Below are positions 33,327-41,456 of a DNA stretch of 61,263 nucleotides, in pieces. The notes below the pieces were generated by a model. The model was not told where the DNA came from. It ran no database searches and saw only the letters and a list, made by a program, of their open reading frames with translations. Source of the stretch: an uncultured Oscillospiraceae bacterium (GTDB lineage Bacteria > Bacillota > Clostridia > Oscillospirales > Ruminococcaceae); the NCBI GenBank assembly GCA_934481355.1, contig CAKSPH010000013.1, positions 1-61,263 on the forward strand, given 5' to 3'. How positions within the stretch are numbered: the stretch's first letter is position 1; each line of letters opens with the position of its first letter. Made by a program: the position numbers and the translations under genes.

Positions 33327-35504
33327 GTGTTTGACAAGAATAAGATAGAGGAACTGGGAAACTGCATTGCAAAGCAGTTCCCTGACGAGGGAGTATACCG
33401 TATTTCAAGAATCGAGGAGTGGCTCGCCACAAACGGCTGGACCATGGAAAAGCTCGGCGTGAGCGACTTCCATGAGCTGATAAGGCAGGCGCCCGAGCTG
33501 TTCGGGACTCCGTATTACAATGCTGAAAACTACGTTATAGTGCGGCGCTGGCATCTGAAGGACGGCGACAGCGCCCACCCTGCAGACAGCTTTTTCGGCA
33601 ACAAGAACATAATCCTGAACGACGACATAATCGAAATGTCCCAGCAGTCGCTCTATGCGCTGACAAAGGTCATGGGCTGGGGAATGACCGTCCAGGAGAT
33701 GAAGCAGGAAATTTACGACAGCTTTGCAAGGGAGCGCGACGCAGGAAAGCTGGTGATACGCGAGGACAGGTACATATTCAGGATAGGCTGCTGCGCTGAT
33801 GGATTCCAGGTCAACGGGATCATCACCAAGAACATCAGCCCGAGGGGAAAGAGCCTGTATTTCTCGTTTGAAAAGACCGAAATACGCGACGGCGATTTCG
33901 TTCCCAGGCACAGGACGCAGTATGTTCCCGCCGAGGTCAGCAGCAGCGACAAAGCGGAGATATACCGCCTGCTGAGCGGAGCGTTTCCGTTTGAGGTGCC
34001 CCAGCATATGGCTGCGGTAAGCAAGCTGCTTACGGATAACCACATCGACCGCGCAAAATACGGCTTTATGAAGATGAAGGATCTGCTTTCACAGATGGAT
34101 TATCTTGAAATGACCGATATCGTTCTCGGGGGAGTGCCCCAGATAATGGTAACGCTGCACCGCGCGCCGGAGTATGAAATAAGCGCTGTACGTCAGCCGG
34201 CTTCTTTCGCGGCTGAGGCAAGACCGCAGGCTGCCGCCGGAAATGTCCCGGACGGCGCGCTTGAGGATTTCTGCTACCTTCCGCCGAAACCGCTCGGGAT
34301 ACTTATGCAGTATCTTGAAAAAACAGGCGTCCGCCGTGAGATGAACGAGCTCCGCGCAGACCTTTCCGCTGATTTTGAGAAGGCGAAGGCGGAAAATTCG
34401 GTCAGATTCTACGACGGAAAGATGATTTTCCCCTGCCGCTGGAACCGTTCCGACGGGACCCCGGTGGAGCTCACGCTGAAGCCCTCCACCTATGAGGGAA
34501 AACAGCCGTGGTTCCTTAATTTCGTAGATACGCAGCTCCGGACAAGGGAGCAGCGCATGGTCCAGCCGGGCAGGCGTCTGGAGAATTTCGCGTTCCTTGG
34601 AAGCTGGAGCGCGTTTCTGACAGAGCTTGCAGAGAAAGCCGTCCCTGAGAACTGGGACTTCGCAGGCTCGCAGCACAGGGATTACCACATACTGATCCAG
34701 TATATAAAGTATACGTTCTATCGCCTTACACGCGAGGACAAGGTGCGTATATCGGGCGACAGGCAGTTTGCCTGCTTCAATACCGGCCTTGTTGATAAGC
34801 ACTATGACGACATTTACGCCTGCTTCACACCCAACGACCCCGGCTGTGAAACTGAATGGAAATTCGCAGGATTCTGCACGGCGGCTAACCGCACGCTTGG
34901 AAAGCAGATAGTGAATTATTTCAGCCCGCTTCCGGAGCCTTCGAGCTATTTTGAACGCGGGGAACAGCTCTTCTTTGACGTGAAGCGCCAGCTCCTGACG
35001 GATTTCGACCACATAATAATCGACAATGCAGACCGGCTGCCGCTGCAGTTCCTTGCGGAGCAGTTCACGGACAGCCACGAGGCTGCCGACATCGTTTCGG
35101 AGATCCGTACGGCGACCGATAATTTCCACAAGCGCGAGCTCTACGATCAGCTTCGCCAGATACTCACAGATAACAACAGGCTGTTTGTCAGAATCCAGAA
35201 CCGCATAAAGGATTCCATCGAGCTTGCAAAGAAGCGCGTGAGCCGCAATTATAAGACCGCGATACCCTCCTATTACCCGAAGCGCAATTCCATGTCGCTC
35301 ATGCTTCCGCTCTGCCTTATCGATGAGGAGAATCCGGATATCGCCCTGGTCGTTGAGCAGATGCCGTCCGGAAATTATCAGGGGCAGACCATACTTACCC
35401 TTGGTCAGGCGTATATCGACGCCCGCCTGCTGTGCCAGCTCAACAGCGAATGGCTCACCACCGGTATCCGCGATGGTCAGTCCGAGGAGGAATCCGAGGA
35501 ATGA
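33327..35504 (+). CDS. OST-HTH/LOTUS-like plus DUF3825 protein
   Basis: A 725-residue soluble protein. The N-terminal 75 residues (YRISRIEEWLATNGWTMEKL through FGTPYYNAENYVIV) look like an OST-HTH/LOTUS winged helix, a fold that binds RNA in other proteins; a second similar unit follows near 105-165. The C-terminal half carries the DUF3825 hallmark (VPENWDFAGSQHRDYHILIQ, FYRLTREDKV, FACFNTGLVDKHYDDIYACF). It has no catalytic motif I can name. GTG start with AGAAAGG. RNA binding or sensing is an inference. It overlaps the Hpt gene by 4 bases, so the pair is coupled. Confidence 0.75.
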   Translation: MFDKNKIEELGNCIAKQFPDEGVYRISRIEEWLATNGWTMEKLGVSDFHELIRQAPELFGTPYYNAENYVIVRRWHLKDGDSAHPADSFFGNKNIILNDDIIEMSQQSLYALTKVMGWGMTVQEMKQEIYDSFARERDAGKLVIREDRYIFRIGCCADGFQVNGIITKNISPRGKSLYFSFEKTEIRDGDFVPRHRTQYVPAEVSSSDKAEIYRLLSGAFPFEVPQHMAAVSKLLTDNHIDRAKYGFMKMKDLLSQMDYLEMTDIVLGGVPQIMVTLHRAPEYEISAVRQPASFAAEARPQAAAGNVPDGALEDFCYLPPKPLGILMQYLEKTGVRREMNELRADLSADFEKAKAENSVRFYDGKMIFPCRWNRSDGTPVELTLKPSTYEGKQPWFLNFVDTQLRTREQRMVQPGRRLENFAFLGSWSAFLTELAEKAVPENWDFAGSQHRDYHILIQYIKYTFYRLTREDKVRISGDRQFACFNTGLVDKHYDDIYACFTPNDPGCETEWKFAGFCTAANRTLGKQIVNYFSPLPEPSSYFERGEQLFFDVKRQLLTDFDHIIIDNADRLPLQFLAEQFTDSHEAADIVSEIRTATDNFHKRELYDQLRQILTDNNRLFVRIQNRIKDSIELAKKRVSRNYKTAIPSYYPKRNSMSLMLPLCLIDEENPDIALVVEQMPSGNYQGQTILTLGQAYIDARLLCQLNSEWLTTGIRDGQSEEESEE

Positions 35505-35881
35505 ATGCCGACGGCTGCAGGATAAATTTCAGCGCGCTTGCGGCGGCCGGCATGAATGAGGAAGCCGCAGACGAACGTTTCGCGGGAATGGGGAGCCTAT
35601 ATGAGAAGTGCCTGCTTCTGTATTTCCGTTCCGATAACATTACCAGGCTTGAACAGATGGCGGCAGAGTGCGACTGGGACGGCGTGCAGAAATGCGCGCA
35701 CACTCTGAAGGGCTCCGCCGGGAGTCTGGCGCTTGAACCGCTGTATGACCTCTACACCAGGATATGCTCCTGCGCCGGAAGCGGGCAGACCGCCGGGATA
35801 CCGGCAATGCTAAAGCGCGCAAGGGAGCTGGAGGACGCTTTCCGGAAAGCGTCGGGCGCCGATGATATTTCCGCCGACTGA
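35501..35881 (+). CDS. Histidine-containing phosphotransfer (Hpt) domain protein
   Basis: A 126-residue single-domain Hpt protein. The phosphorylated His is H67 in CAHTLKGSAGSLAL, the classic HxLKGxAx motif, inside a four-helix bundle. It should relay phosphate between a histidine kinase and a response regulator; neither is in the window. Start ATG overlaps the DUF3825 stop (ATGA). A link between phosphorelay and the DUF3825 protein is suggested only by coupling. Confidence 0.87.
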   Translation: MNADGCRINFSALAAAGMNEEAADERFAGMGSLYEKCLLLYFRSDNITRLEQMAAECDWDGVQKCAHTLKGSAGSLALEPLYDLYTRICSCAGSGQTAGIPAMLKRARELEDAFRKASGADDISAD

Positions 35882-35932
35882 GCCGAAAGGCTGGTCATGC
35901 GTAAAAATATCAGAAAATATGTAAAAAAGGAC

Positions 35933-35961
35933 TTGCAAATTTTACTGAAATATAGTAAAAT
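35933..35961 (+). promoter_or_regulatory. Promoter of the glycolytic cluster
   Basis: TTGCAA, 17 bases, TAAAAT, 68 bases before pgk. Confidence 0.7.
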
Positions 35962-36028
35962 AGAATCCAAGGGGTACTATGTGCCTTTAGTATGTTCAAT
36001 ATTTTCATTATGAAAGGAAATAATAGCA

Positions 36029-37246
36029 ATGAGCAAACTGAACAAGAAGAATGTTGAAGACCTGAATGTAAAGGGCAAGAAGGTGCTCGTCCGCGTTGAC
36101 TTCAACGTACCTATGAAGGACGGCAAGATCACCAACGACAACAGAATCACCGCAGCTCTTCCCACCATCAACAAGCTGGTTGAGAACGGCGCAAAGGTAA
36201 TCCTCTGCTCTCACCTCGGCAAGCCGAAGAACGGCCCGGAGGAGAAGTTCTCCCTCAAGGCTGCCGCTGACAGACTGGCTGAGCTCGTAAATACAAAGGT
36301 AGTTTTCGCTAAGGATGACAAGGTAACAGGCGACATCGCAAAGAAGGCTGTTGCTGAGATGAAGGACGGCGAGATCGTTGTTCTCGAGAATACACGTTTC
36401 CGCGGCGCAGAAGAGACCAAGAACGGCGAGGAGTTCAGCAAGGAGCTGGCAGACCTCACTGACGGTATCTTCGTAATGGACGCTTTCGGTTCCTCCCACA
36501 GAGCTCACGCTTCCACAGTAGGCGTTACAAAGTTCATGAAGGAGACCGCTGTCGGCTACCTGATGAACAAGGAGATCGAGTTCCTCGGCAACGCTGTTGA
36601 GAACCCTGTTCGCCCGTTCGTTGCTATTCTCGGCGGCGCTAAGGTCGCTGACAAGCTGAACGTTATCTCCAACCTGCTTGAGAAGTGCGACACACTTATC
36701 ATCGGCGGTGGTATGGCTTACACATTCCTCAAGGCTAAGGGCTATGAGGTTGGTACCTCCCTCGTTGACGATGAGAAGATCGACTACTGCAAGCAGATGA
36801 TCGAGAAGGCTGAGAAGCTCGGCAAGAATCTGCTTCTCCCTGTTGATACAACTATCGCTAAGGCATTCCCTGATCCTATCGACGCTCCGATCGAGGTTTC
36901 CGTTGTTGATTCCGACAAGATCCCGGCTGACATGATGGGTCTTGATATCGGTCCCAAGACAATGGAGCTCTTCGCAGAGGCTGCCAAGACCGCTAAGACT
37001 GTTGTTTGGAACGGTCCGATGGGCGTATTTGAGAACCCTGTTCTTAAGAAGGGTACAGTTGCAGTTTGCGAGGCACTCGCAGCAGCTGACGCTACCACCA
37101 TCATCGGCGGCGGCGACTCCGCAACAGCGGCTATCAACCTCGGCTATGCCGACAAGATGAGCCACATCTCCACCGGCGGCGGCGCTTCCCTCGAATACCT
37201 CGAAGGCAAGGGTCTGCCCGGCATCGACGCTATTCAGGATAAGTAA
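36029..37246 (+). CDS. pgk: Phosphoglycerate kinase
   Basis: A 405-residue glycolytic enzyme transferring phosphate from 1,3-bisphosphoglycerate to ADP. Motifs: [42 protein letters not shown] in the N-domain; [23 protein letters not shown] and [11 protein letters not shown] plus [16 protein letters not shown] in the C-domain. Full length, strongly biased (high-expression) codons, AAAGGA ribosome binding site. First gene of the pgk-tpiA-gpmI set. Confidence 0.97.
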   Translation: MSKLNKKNVEDLNVKGKKVLVRVDFNVPMKDGKITNDNRITAALPTINKLVENGAKVILCSHLGKPKNGPEEKFSLKAAADRLAELVNTKVVFAKDDKVTGDIAKKAVAEMKDGEIVVLENTRFRGAEETKNGEEFSKELADLTDGIFVMDAFGSSHRAHASTVGVTKFMKETAVGYLMNKEIEFLGNAVENPVRPFVAILGGAKVADKLNVISNLLEKCDTLIIGGGMAYTFLKAKGYEVGTSLVDDEKIDYCKQMIEKAEKLGKNLLLPVDTTIAKAFPDPIDAPIEVSVVDSDKIPADMMGLDIGPKTMELFAEAAKTAKTVVWNGPMGVFENPVLKKGTVAVCEALAAADATTIIGGGDSATAAINLGYADKMSHISTGGGASLEYLEGKGLPGIDAIQDK

Positions 37247-37320
37247 ATTCTGACAAACGCGGCGGGTACCTCCGGGTATCCGCCTATGGTCGTTTACAAG
37301 GACATTTTTGAGGTATATCC

Positions 37321-38400
37321 ATGGCAGAAGAAAAGCAAGTAAAAGAGCTTGATATTTCAGGCTCAATAACAAGTAGCAGATTCCGTGGGAGCGTGTCTGA
37401 ATGCGATCTCCAGGGATGCAAGGCCGCTCTTGTGAATCTTGACGGAATGAATCTCACAAGATCCACGGCGAAAGGCGCGGAAATCACTATGGTGAATCTG
37501 TCCGGCGCGCAGCTTTCCGGCTGCGACCTTTCAGGAGTGGATATATCGGACTGCAAGCTCGATGGAATGCGGATAAACGGCATTCCCGCGGAAGAGCTTC
37601 TGAAAAACTACAAGGAGAATATGAATATGAAGAAGAATGTAAGAAAGGCAATCATTGCCGGCAACTGGAAGATGAACAAGACCCGTCCCGAGGCTAAGGC
37701 GCTCCTCGATGAGCTGAAGCCGATGGTAGCAGACGTTAAGGATGTTGAGATCGTAGCGTGCGTACCGTTCACAAACCTTGAGACTGCGCTTGCAGCGACA
37801 GCAGGCACCAATATCAAGATAGGCGCTGAGAACTGCCACTTTGAGAAGAGCGGCGCATTCACCGGCGAGATCTCCGCTGATATGCTGGCTGAGATGGGCG
37901 TTGAGTATGTAGTACTCGGCCACTCCGAGCGCCGTCAGTACTTTGCTGAGACCGACGAGACCGTTAACAAGAGAACAAAGGCTGCCCTCGCTGCCGGCCT
38001 TAAGCCCATCGTATGCGTAGGCGAGCTTCTCTGGGAGCGCGAGTGCAACATCACCGAGGAAGTTATCGCACGCCAGATCAAGCTTGATTTCTTCGGCATT
38101 TCCGCTGACGACCTCAAGAAGTGCGTTATCGCTTACGAGCCTGTATGGGCTATCGGTACCGGCAAGACCGCTACTGCTGACCAGGCTGAGGAGGTTTGCG
38201 CATTTATCCGTGCTACGCTCGCTAAGCTCTATGGCGCTGACGTTGCTGAGACCATCACTGTTCAGTACGGCGGCTCCATGAACGCAAAGAACGCGGCTGA
38301 GCTGCTCTCCAAGACCAACGTTGACGGCGGTCTTATCGGCGGCGCTTCCCTGAAGGCTGCTGATTTCACAGCAATCATCACCGCAGCAGTTAACGGCTGA
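37321..38400 (+). CDS. tpiA: Triosephosphate isomerase with in-frame pentapeptide-repeat N-terminal extension
   Basis: The frame has 359 residues. From about 105 on it is a complete TIM barrel: AGNWKMNKT (catalytic Lys), VLGHSERRQYF (catalytic His), VIAYEPVWAIGTGKTA (catalytic Glu), YGGSMNAKNAAELL. It interconverts DHAP and GAP. Residues 1-100 form pentapeptide repeats (RGSVSECDLQGCKAALVNLD, LSGCDLSGVDISDCKLDGM) ending GIPAEELLKNYKEN, a usual C-terminus of stand-alone pentapeptide proteins. No stop separates them. An internal AAGGAG precedes ATG 37621 (and 37627), so a normal 259-residue TIM can be made alone; a fusion may also exist. Confidence 0.9.
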   Translation: MAEEKQVKELDISGSITSSRFRGSVSECDLQGCKAALVNLDGMNLTRSTAKGAEITMVNLSGAQLSGCDLSGVDISDCKLDGMRINGIPAEELLKNYKENMNMKKNVRKAIIAGNWKMNKTRPEAKALLDELKPMVADVKDVEIVACVPFTNLETALAATAGTNIKIGAENCHFEKSGAFTGEISADMLAEMGVEYVVLGHSERRQYFAETDETVNKRTKAALAAGLKPIVCVGELLWERECNITEEVIARQIKLDFFGISADDLKKCVIAYEPVWAIGTGKTATADQAEEVCAFIRATLAKLYGADVAETITVQYGGSMNAKNAAELLSKTNVDGGLIGGASLKAADFTAIITAAVNG

Positions 38401-38448
38401 GATACTGCACCGGAAATCCGGTCAGGTATTTGATAATGGTTTTCCTAC

Positions 38449-38472
38449 GGGGCGGCGCATTTCCGCCGCCCC
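38449..38472 (+). promoter_or_regulatory. Strong intercistronic hairpin between tpiA and gpmI
   Basis: GGGGCGGCG pairs perfectly with CGCCGCCCC around 6 bases, followed by GATTCTT rather than a T run. It is likely an mRNA-stabilising or partial-termination structure. A second small hairpin ACCGG-AAAT-CCGGT lies at 38409-38422. Confidence 0.6.
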
Positions 38473-38505
38473 GATTCTTAACTCAAAAGTAAGGAGTAAC
38501 AAACT

Positions 38506-40086
38506 ATGAAGGCTAAAAAACCTGTTTTACTGGTAGTTATGGACGGCGTAGGCTTCTCCAAGACTCACCTCGGCGACGCAGTGGGCGAGGCTCGCACGCC
38601 TACCCTCGACTGGATGCTGGCAAACTGCCCGAACACCCGCCTCAAGGCTCATGGCGACGCAGTTGGTCTGCCCTCCGATGACGATATGGGCAATTCCGAG
38701 GTAGGTCACAATGCGATCGGCTGCGGTCAGATCTACTCCCAGGGCGCAAAGCTCGTTAACGAGAGCATTGAGAGCGGCAAGATGTATGAGTCCGACGCTT
38801 GGAAGGAGCTCGCTGCCAACGTAAAGAGCAAGAATTCCACAATGCACTTTATCGGTCTGCTTTCTGACGGTAACGTACATTCCAATATCAAGCACCTCTT
38901 CAACATGATAAAGAAAGCAAAGTCCGAGGGTATCTCCAAGGTAAGGGTGCACGCGCTGCTTGACGGCCGTGACGTTCCCCCGCAGACCGCGCAGATCTAC
39001 ATCGAGCAGCTGGAGAACCTGTTCGCAGAGCTGAACGACTCCACATTCGACGGCAGGATCGCAAGCGGCGGCGGACGTATGAAGATCACCATGGACAGAT
39101 ATCAGGCTGACTGGCCGATGGTAGAGCGCGGCTGGAACGCTCACGTTCGCGGCGAGGGCAGACAGTTCGCAAACGCTATGGACGCGCTGAACACACTCCG
39201 CGCTGAGACCGGCGTTGCAAGCGATCAGGATCTCCCTGCTTTCGTTATCGCTGAGAACGGCGAGCCGGTAGGCAAGATCGTTGACGGCGACAGCGTAATC
39301 CTGTTCAACTTCCGCGGAGACCGTGCCATCGAGCTTTCCATGGCATTCGATATGGTTGAATTCGACCACTTCAACAGAGGTCCGAAGCCCGACGTATGCT
39401 ACGCAGGTATGCTCCAGTATGACGGCGACCTGAAGCTTCCGGCACGCTTCCTCGTAAATCCTCCGGAGATCACGAACACCATGACAGAGGTGTTCGTAAA
39501 GAACGGCTACAACGAGTACGCAATCTCCGAGACCCAGAAGTACGGTCATGTAACATATTTCTGGAACGGCAACCGCAGCGGCAAGGTAAGCGAGGAGCTT
39601 GAAACCTACCGCGAGATCCCGTCCGATAACGTTACATTCGATCAGCGCCCGTGGATGAAGTCCGCTGAAATTACAGACTGCCTCATTGAAGCAATCAGAA
39701 GCGGAAAGTATGACTTCCTGCGCTGCAACTATCCGAACGGCGACATGGTAGGACACACCGGCGACATGGACGCAACAGTTATCGGCGTTGAGTCCGTTGA
39801 CCTTGCTCTTACCCGCCTGAAGGCCGTATGCGACGAGTGCGGAGTTACAATGCTCATCACCGCCGACCACGGCAACGCAGACGAGATGCTCGAAAAGAAC
39901 AAGAAGGGCGAGATCCAGGTAAGAACTGCGCACTCCCTGAACCCTGTTCCTTTCATCATCTACGACAAGGATCAGAAGTTTGATATCAAGCCGTCCGATA
40001 AGTACGGTCTTGCAAACATCGCTCCGACAGTTCTCAAGATCTTCGGTCTTGAGGCTCCCGAGTGCTGGGAAGACAGCATGATCTGA
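38506..40086 (+). CDS. gpmI: 2,3-bisphosphoglycerate-independent phosphoglycerate mutase
   Basis: A 526-residue Mn-dependent mutase of the alkaline phosphatase superfamily, converting 3- to 2-phosphoglycerate. It shows VVMDGVGFSKTHLGDAVGEA, the catalytic Ser in DMGNSEVGHNAIGCG, HALLDGRDVPPQTA, and metal sites in NYPNGDMVGHTGDMDATV and ITADHGNADEM. Full length with high-expression codons; AAGGAG ribosome binding site. Followed by a terminator. Confidence 0.97.
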   Translation: MKAKKPVLLVVMDGVGFSKTHLGDAVGEARTPTLDWMLANCPNTRLKAHGDAVGLPSDDDMGNSEVGHNAIGCGQIYSQGAKLVNESIESGKMYESDAWKELAANVKSKNSTMHFIGLLSDGNVHSNIKHLFNMIKKAKSEGISKVRVHALLDGRDVPPQTAQIYIEQLENLFAELNDSTFDGRIASGGGRMKITMDRYQADWPMVERGWNAHVRGEGRQFANAMDALNTLRAETGVASDQDLPAFVIAENGEPVGKIVDGDSVILFNFRGDRAIELSMAFDMVEFDHFNRGPKPDVCYAGMLQYDGDLKLPARFLVNPPEITNTMTEVFVKNGYNEYAISETQKYGHVTYFWNGNRSGKVSEELETYREIPSDNVTFDQRPWMKSAEITDCLIEAIRSGKYDFLRCNYPNGDMVGHTGDMDATVIGVESVDLALTRLKAVCDECGVTMLITADHGNADEMLEKNKKGEIQVRTAHSLNPVPFIIYDKDQKFDIKPSDKYGLANIAPTVLKIFGLEAPECWEDSMI

Positions 40087-40108
40087 TTTCCTGACGGAAT
40101 ATGAATAT

Positions 40109-40135
40109 CGGCGCTCCGGGAGGGGCGCCGTTTTT
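40109..40135 (+). terminator. Terminator of the glycolytic cluster
   Basis: CGGCGCtCC pairs with GGgGCGCCG over a short loop, then TTTTT. Confidence 0.85.
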
Positions 40136-40158
40136 GTGTAAAAAATCAATCATTGATA

Positions 40159-40187
40159 TTGACCTTTTGCCATTTTTGTGGTACAAT
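40159..40187 (+). promoter_or_regulatory. Promoter of the paralogous membrane protein pair
   Basis: TTGACC, 17 bases, TACAAT. Confidence 0.75.
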
Positions 40188-40212
40188 AAGAAAAAGTGCG
40201 GGAGGTCGTGTC

Positions 40213-40758
40213 ATGACTGGAGATCAGGCGTTTGAGCAGCGATTCGGGTTCAGGGCAATGGGCGAGTTCAGGTGCAGCTTTCCGTTTGAAACCGTTTTTT
40301 CGGCAATCGCGTGGGGATTTCTCCTGCTGGGCGAATTGAGTTTCTTGATGAGATATTATGAACTATCGTTTCGCTTCAATAATCTTCTCACGCCGATGGT
40401 GATTATGATGGTGTGGGGATTTTTCTGGCTGTGGATGGTTCGGATATCATTCACTGGAATGACCTGCCGCTATGAGGCGGACGACAAGGAATTCCGCATA
40501 ACCGCGCCATTCAACCGGAATGAGGTTTTTTATTACGCGGACGTTGAGGCAGTGAGCTACAAGCCGATAAAATACCTGACCGGCAGAGTGCGCGGATACA
40601 GGGTCACGATAAAATCCCGGTACCGCGCATATAATTACAAGTACATTTTTTCGAAAAACAAGCTTAAAACAGCCCCGGAGGATTCACCGTTCCACATAAT
40701 TGAGGAGCGCGCCGGGCTTGCTGGTGCATCGGAGGGCAGCGTTCATGGCAGAACTTGA
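40213..40758 (+). CDS. Two-helix membrane protein, unknown function (paralogue 1)
   Basis: A 181-residue protein with two membrane helices (TVFSAIAWGFLLLGELSFLM and LLTPMVIMMVWGFFWLWMV). They are followed by a PH-like soluble domain (ITAPFNRNEVFYYADVEAVS, YKPIKYLTGRVRGYRVTIKS). The next gene has the same layout and matching phrases, so they are tandem paralogues. ATG with GGGAGG upstream. It overlaps its neighbour by 14 bases. No family name is certain; the layout resembles bPH-type membrane proteins. Confidence 0.75.
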   Translation: MTGDQAFEQRFGFRAMGEFRCSFPFETVFSAIAWGFLLLGELSFLMRYYELSFRFNNLLTPMVIMMVWGFFWLWMVRISFTGMTCRYEADDKEFRITAPFNRNEVFYYADVEAVSYKPIKYLTGRVRGYRVTIKSRYRAYNYKYIFSKNKLKTAPEDSPFHIIEERAGLAGASEGSVHGRT

Positions 40759-41383
40759 AAAGAAAACAGAACAAAAAACGCTTGTGCGCCGCGGGAGCTT
40801 CCGCGTGGGCTACAAAAACGAGAACAGGCTGATCATAATGTGCATTGCCGGAACCTTTCTGTGCCTTTGTATGTTCATTGTGGGGCTTGTTCTGTTCGGG
40901 ACTCCGGACAGCTTCCTGACATTTATGGGCGGAGTTTTCTGGATAGTACCGGCGGTGGTCTGCGGAGTGCTGATTCCGGTGATAGTGTACGGCAGGCGGT
41001 GCGATTACTACGCGGCAGAAAAAGAGATGGAAACCATCACGCCTTCCGGGAGCGATTATCTGTATTACAGCGATATCGCGGAGGTGATCTACAAGCCGAT
41101 GACCCTGTTCGGAAAGCCGCGCGGGTACCTCATCACGGTAGTGACCGGAGTGCGCGATTTCACATTCCGTTACCTTGTTAACAGCGGTTCGGAGCTTGAC
41201 CAGCCGGAGCATACGCCGTTCTACCTTCTTGAACTGAACGCCGGACTAAAACAGCCCGAACCTGATGATCCTGAGCTTAAAGCGGCAATAATGTCGCAGT
41301 TTGCAGTCATGCAGGAAAAGCAGGACGACAGACTTTCCAAGCGCCGCAAGAAGAAAACGTGGGAAAACCTGTTTGACGATTGA
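40745..41383 (+). CDS. Two-helix membrane protein, unknown function (paralogue 2)
   Basis: A 212-residue protein: helices at about 29-52 (IMCIAGTFLCLCMFIVGLVL) and 62-82 (GVFWIVPAVVCGVLIPVIVY). Then a PH-like domain with YLYYSDIAEVIYKPMTLFGK and PRGYLITVVTG, matching the upstream gene's YYADVEAVSYKP/RGYRVTIKS. A Lys/Arg-rich C-terminus (SKRRKKKTWENLF) would face the cytoplasm. The start lies inside the end of its paralogue. Confidence 0.75.
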   Translation: MAELEKKTEQKTLVRRGSFRVGYKNENRLIIMCIAGTFLCLCMFIVGLVLFGTPDSFLTFMGGVFWIVPAVVCGVLIPVIVYGRRCDYYAAEKEMETITPSGSDYLYYSDIAEVIYKPMTLFGKPRGYLITVVTGVRDFTFRYLVNSGSELDQPEHTPFYLLELNAGLKQPEPDDPELKAAIMSQFAVMQEKQDDRLSKRRKKKTWENLFDD

Positions 41384-41395
41384 TGATGAAAAAAT

Positions 41396-41438
41396 CAGGC
41401 TGCCGAAGCCCTCGTTAACCGAGAACTCCGGCAGCCTG
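41396..41438. terminator. Bidirectional terminator between the membrane pair and proS
   Basis: CAGGCTGCCG pairs with CGGCAGCCTG; A-rich on the left and T-rich on the right, so it serves both convergent units. Confidence 0.8.
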
Positions 41439-41456
41439 AATATTTTCTATGCTTTA

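Noticed and set aside
34089..35129. 346-residue - strand frame opposite the DUF3825 gene
   Set aside because: The + frame has a domain match, operon context and start signals; the - frame has none.
36008..37372. 454-residue - strand frame opposite pgk, and a 540-residue one opposite gpmI (38527-40149)
   Set aside because: Both lie exactly opposite highly expressed genes with biased codons, which clears stops from the antisense frame. Neither has a ribosome binding site or recognisable domain.
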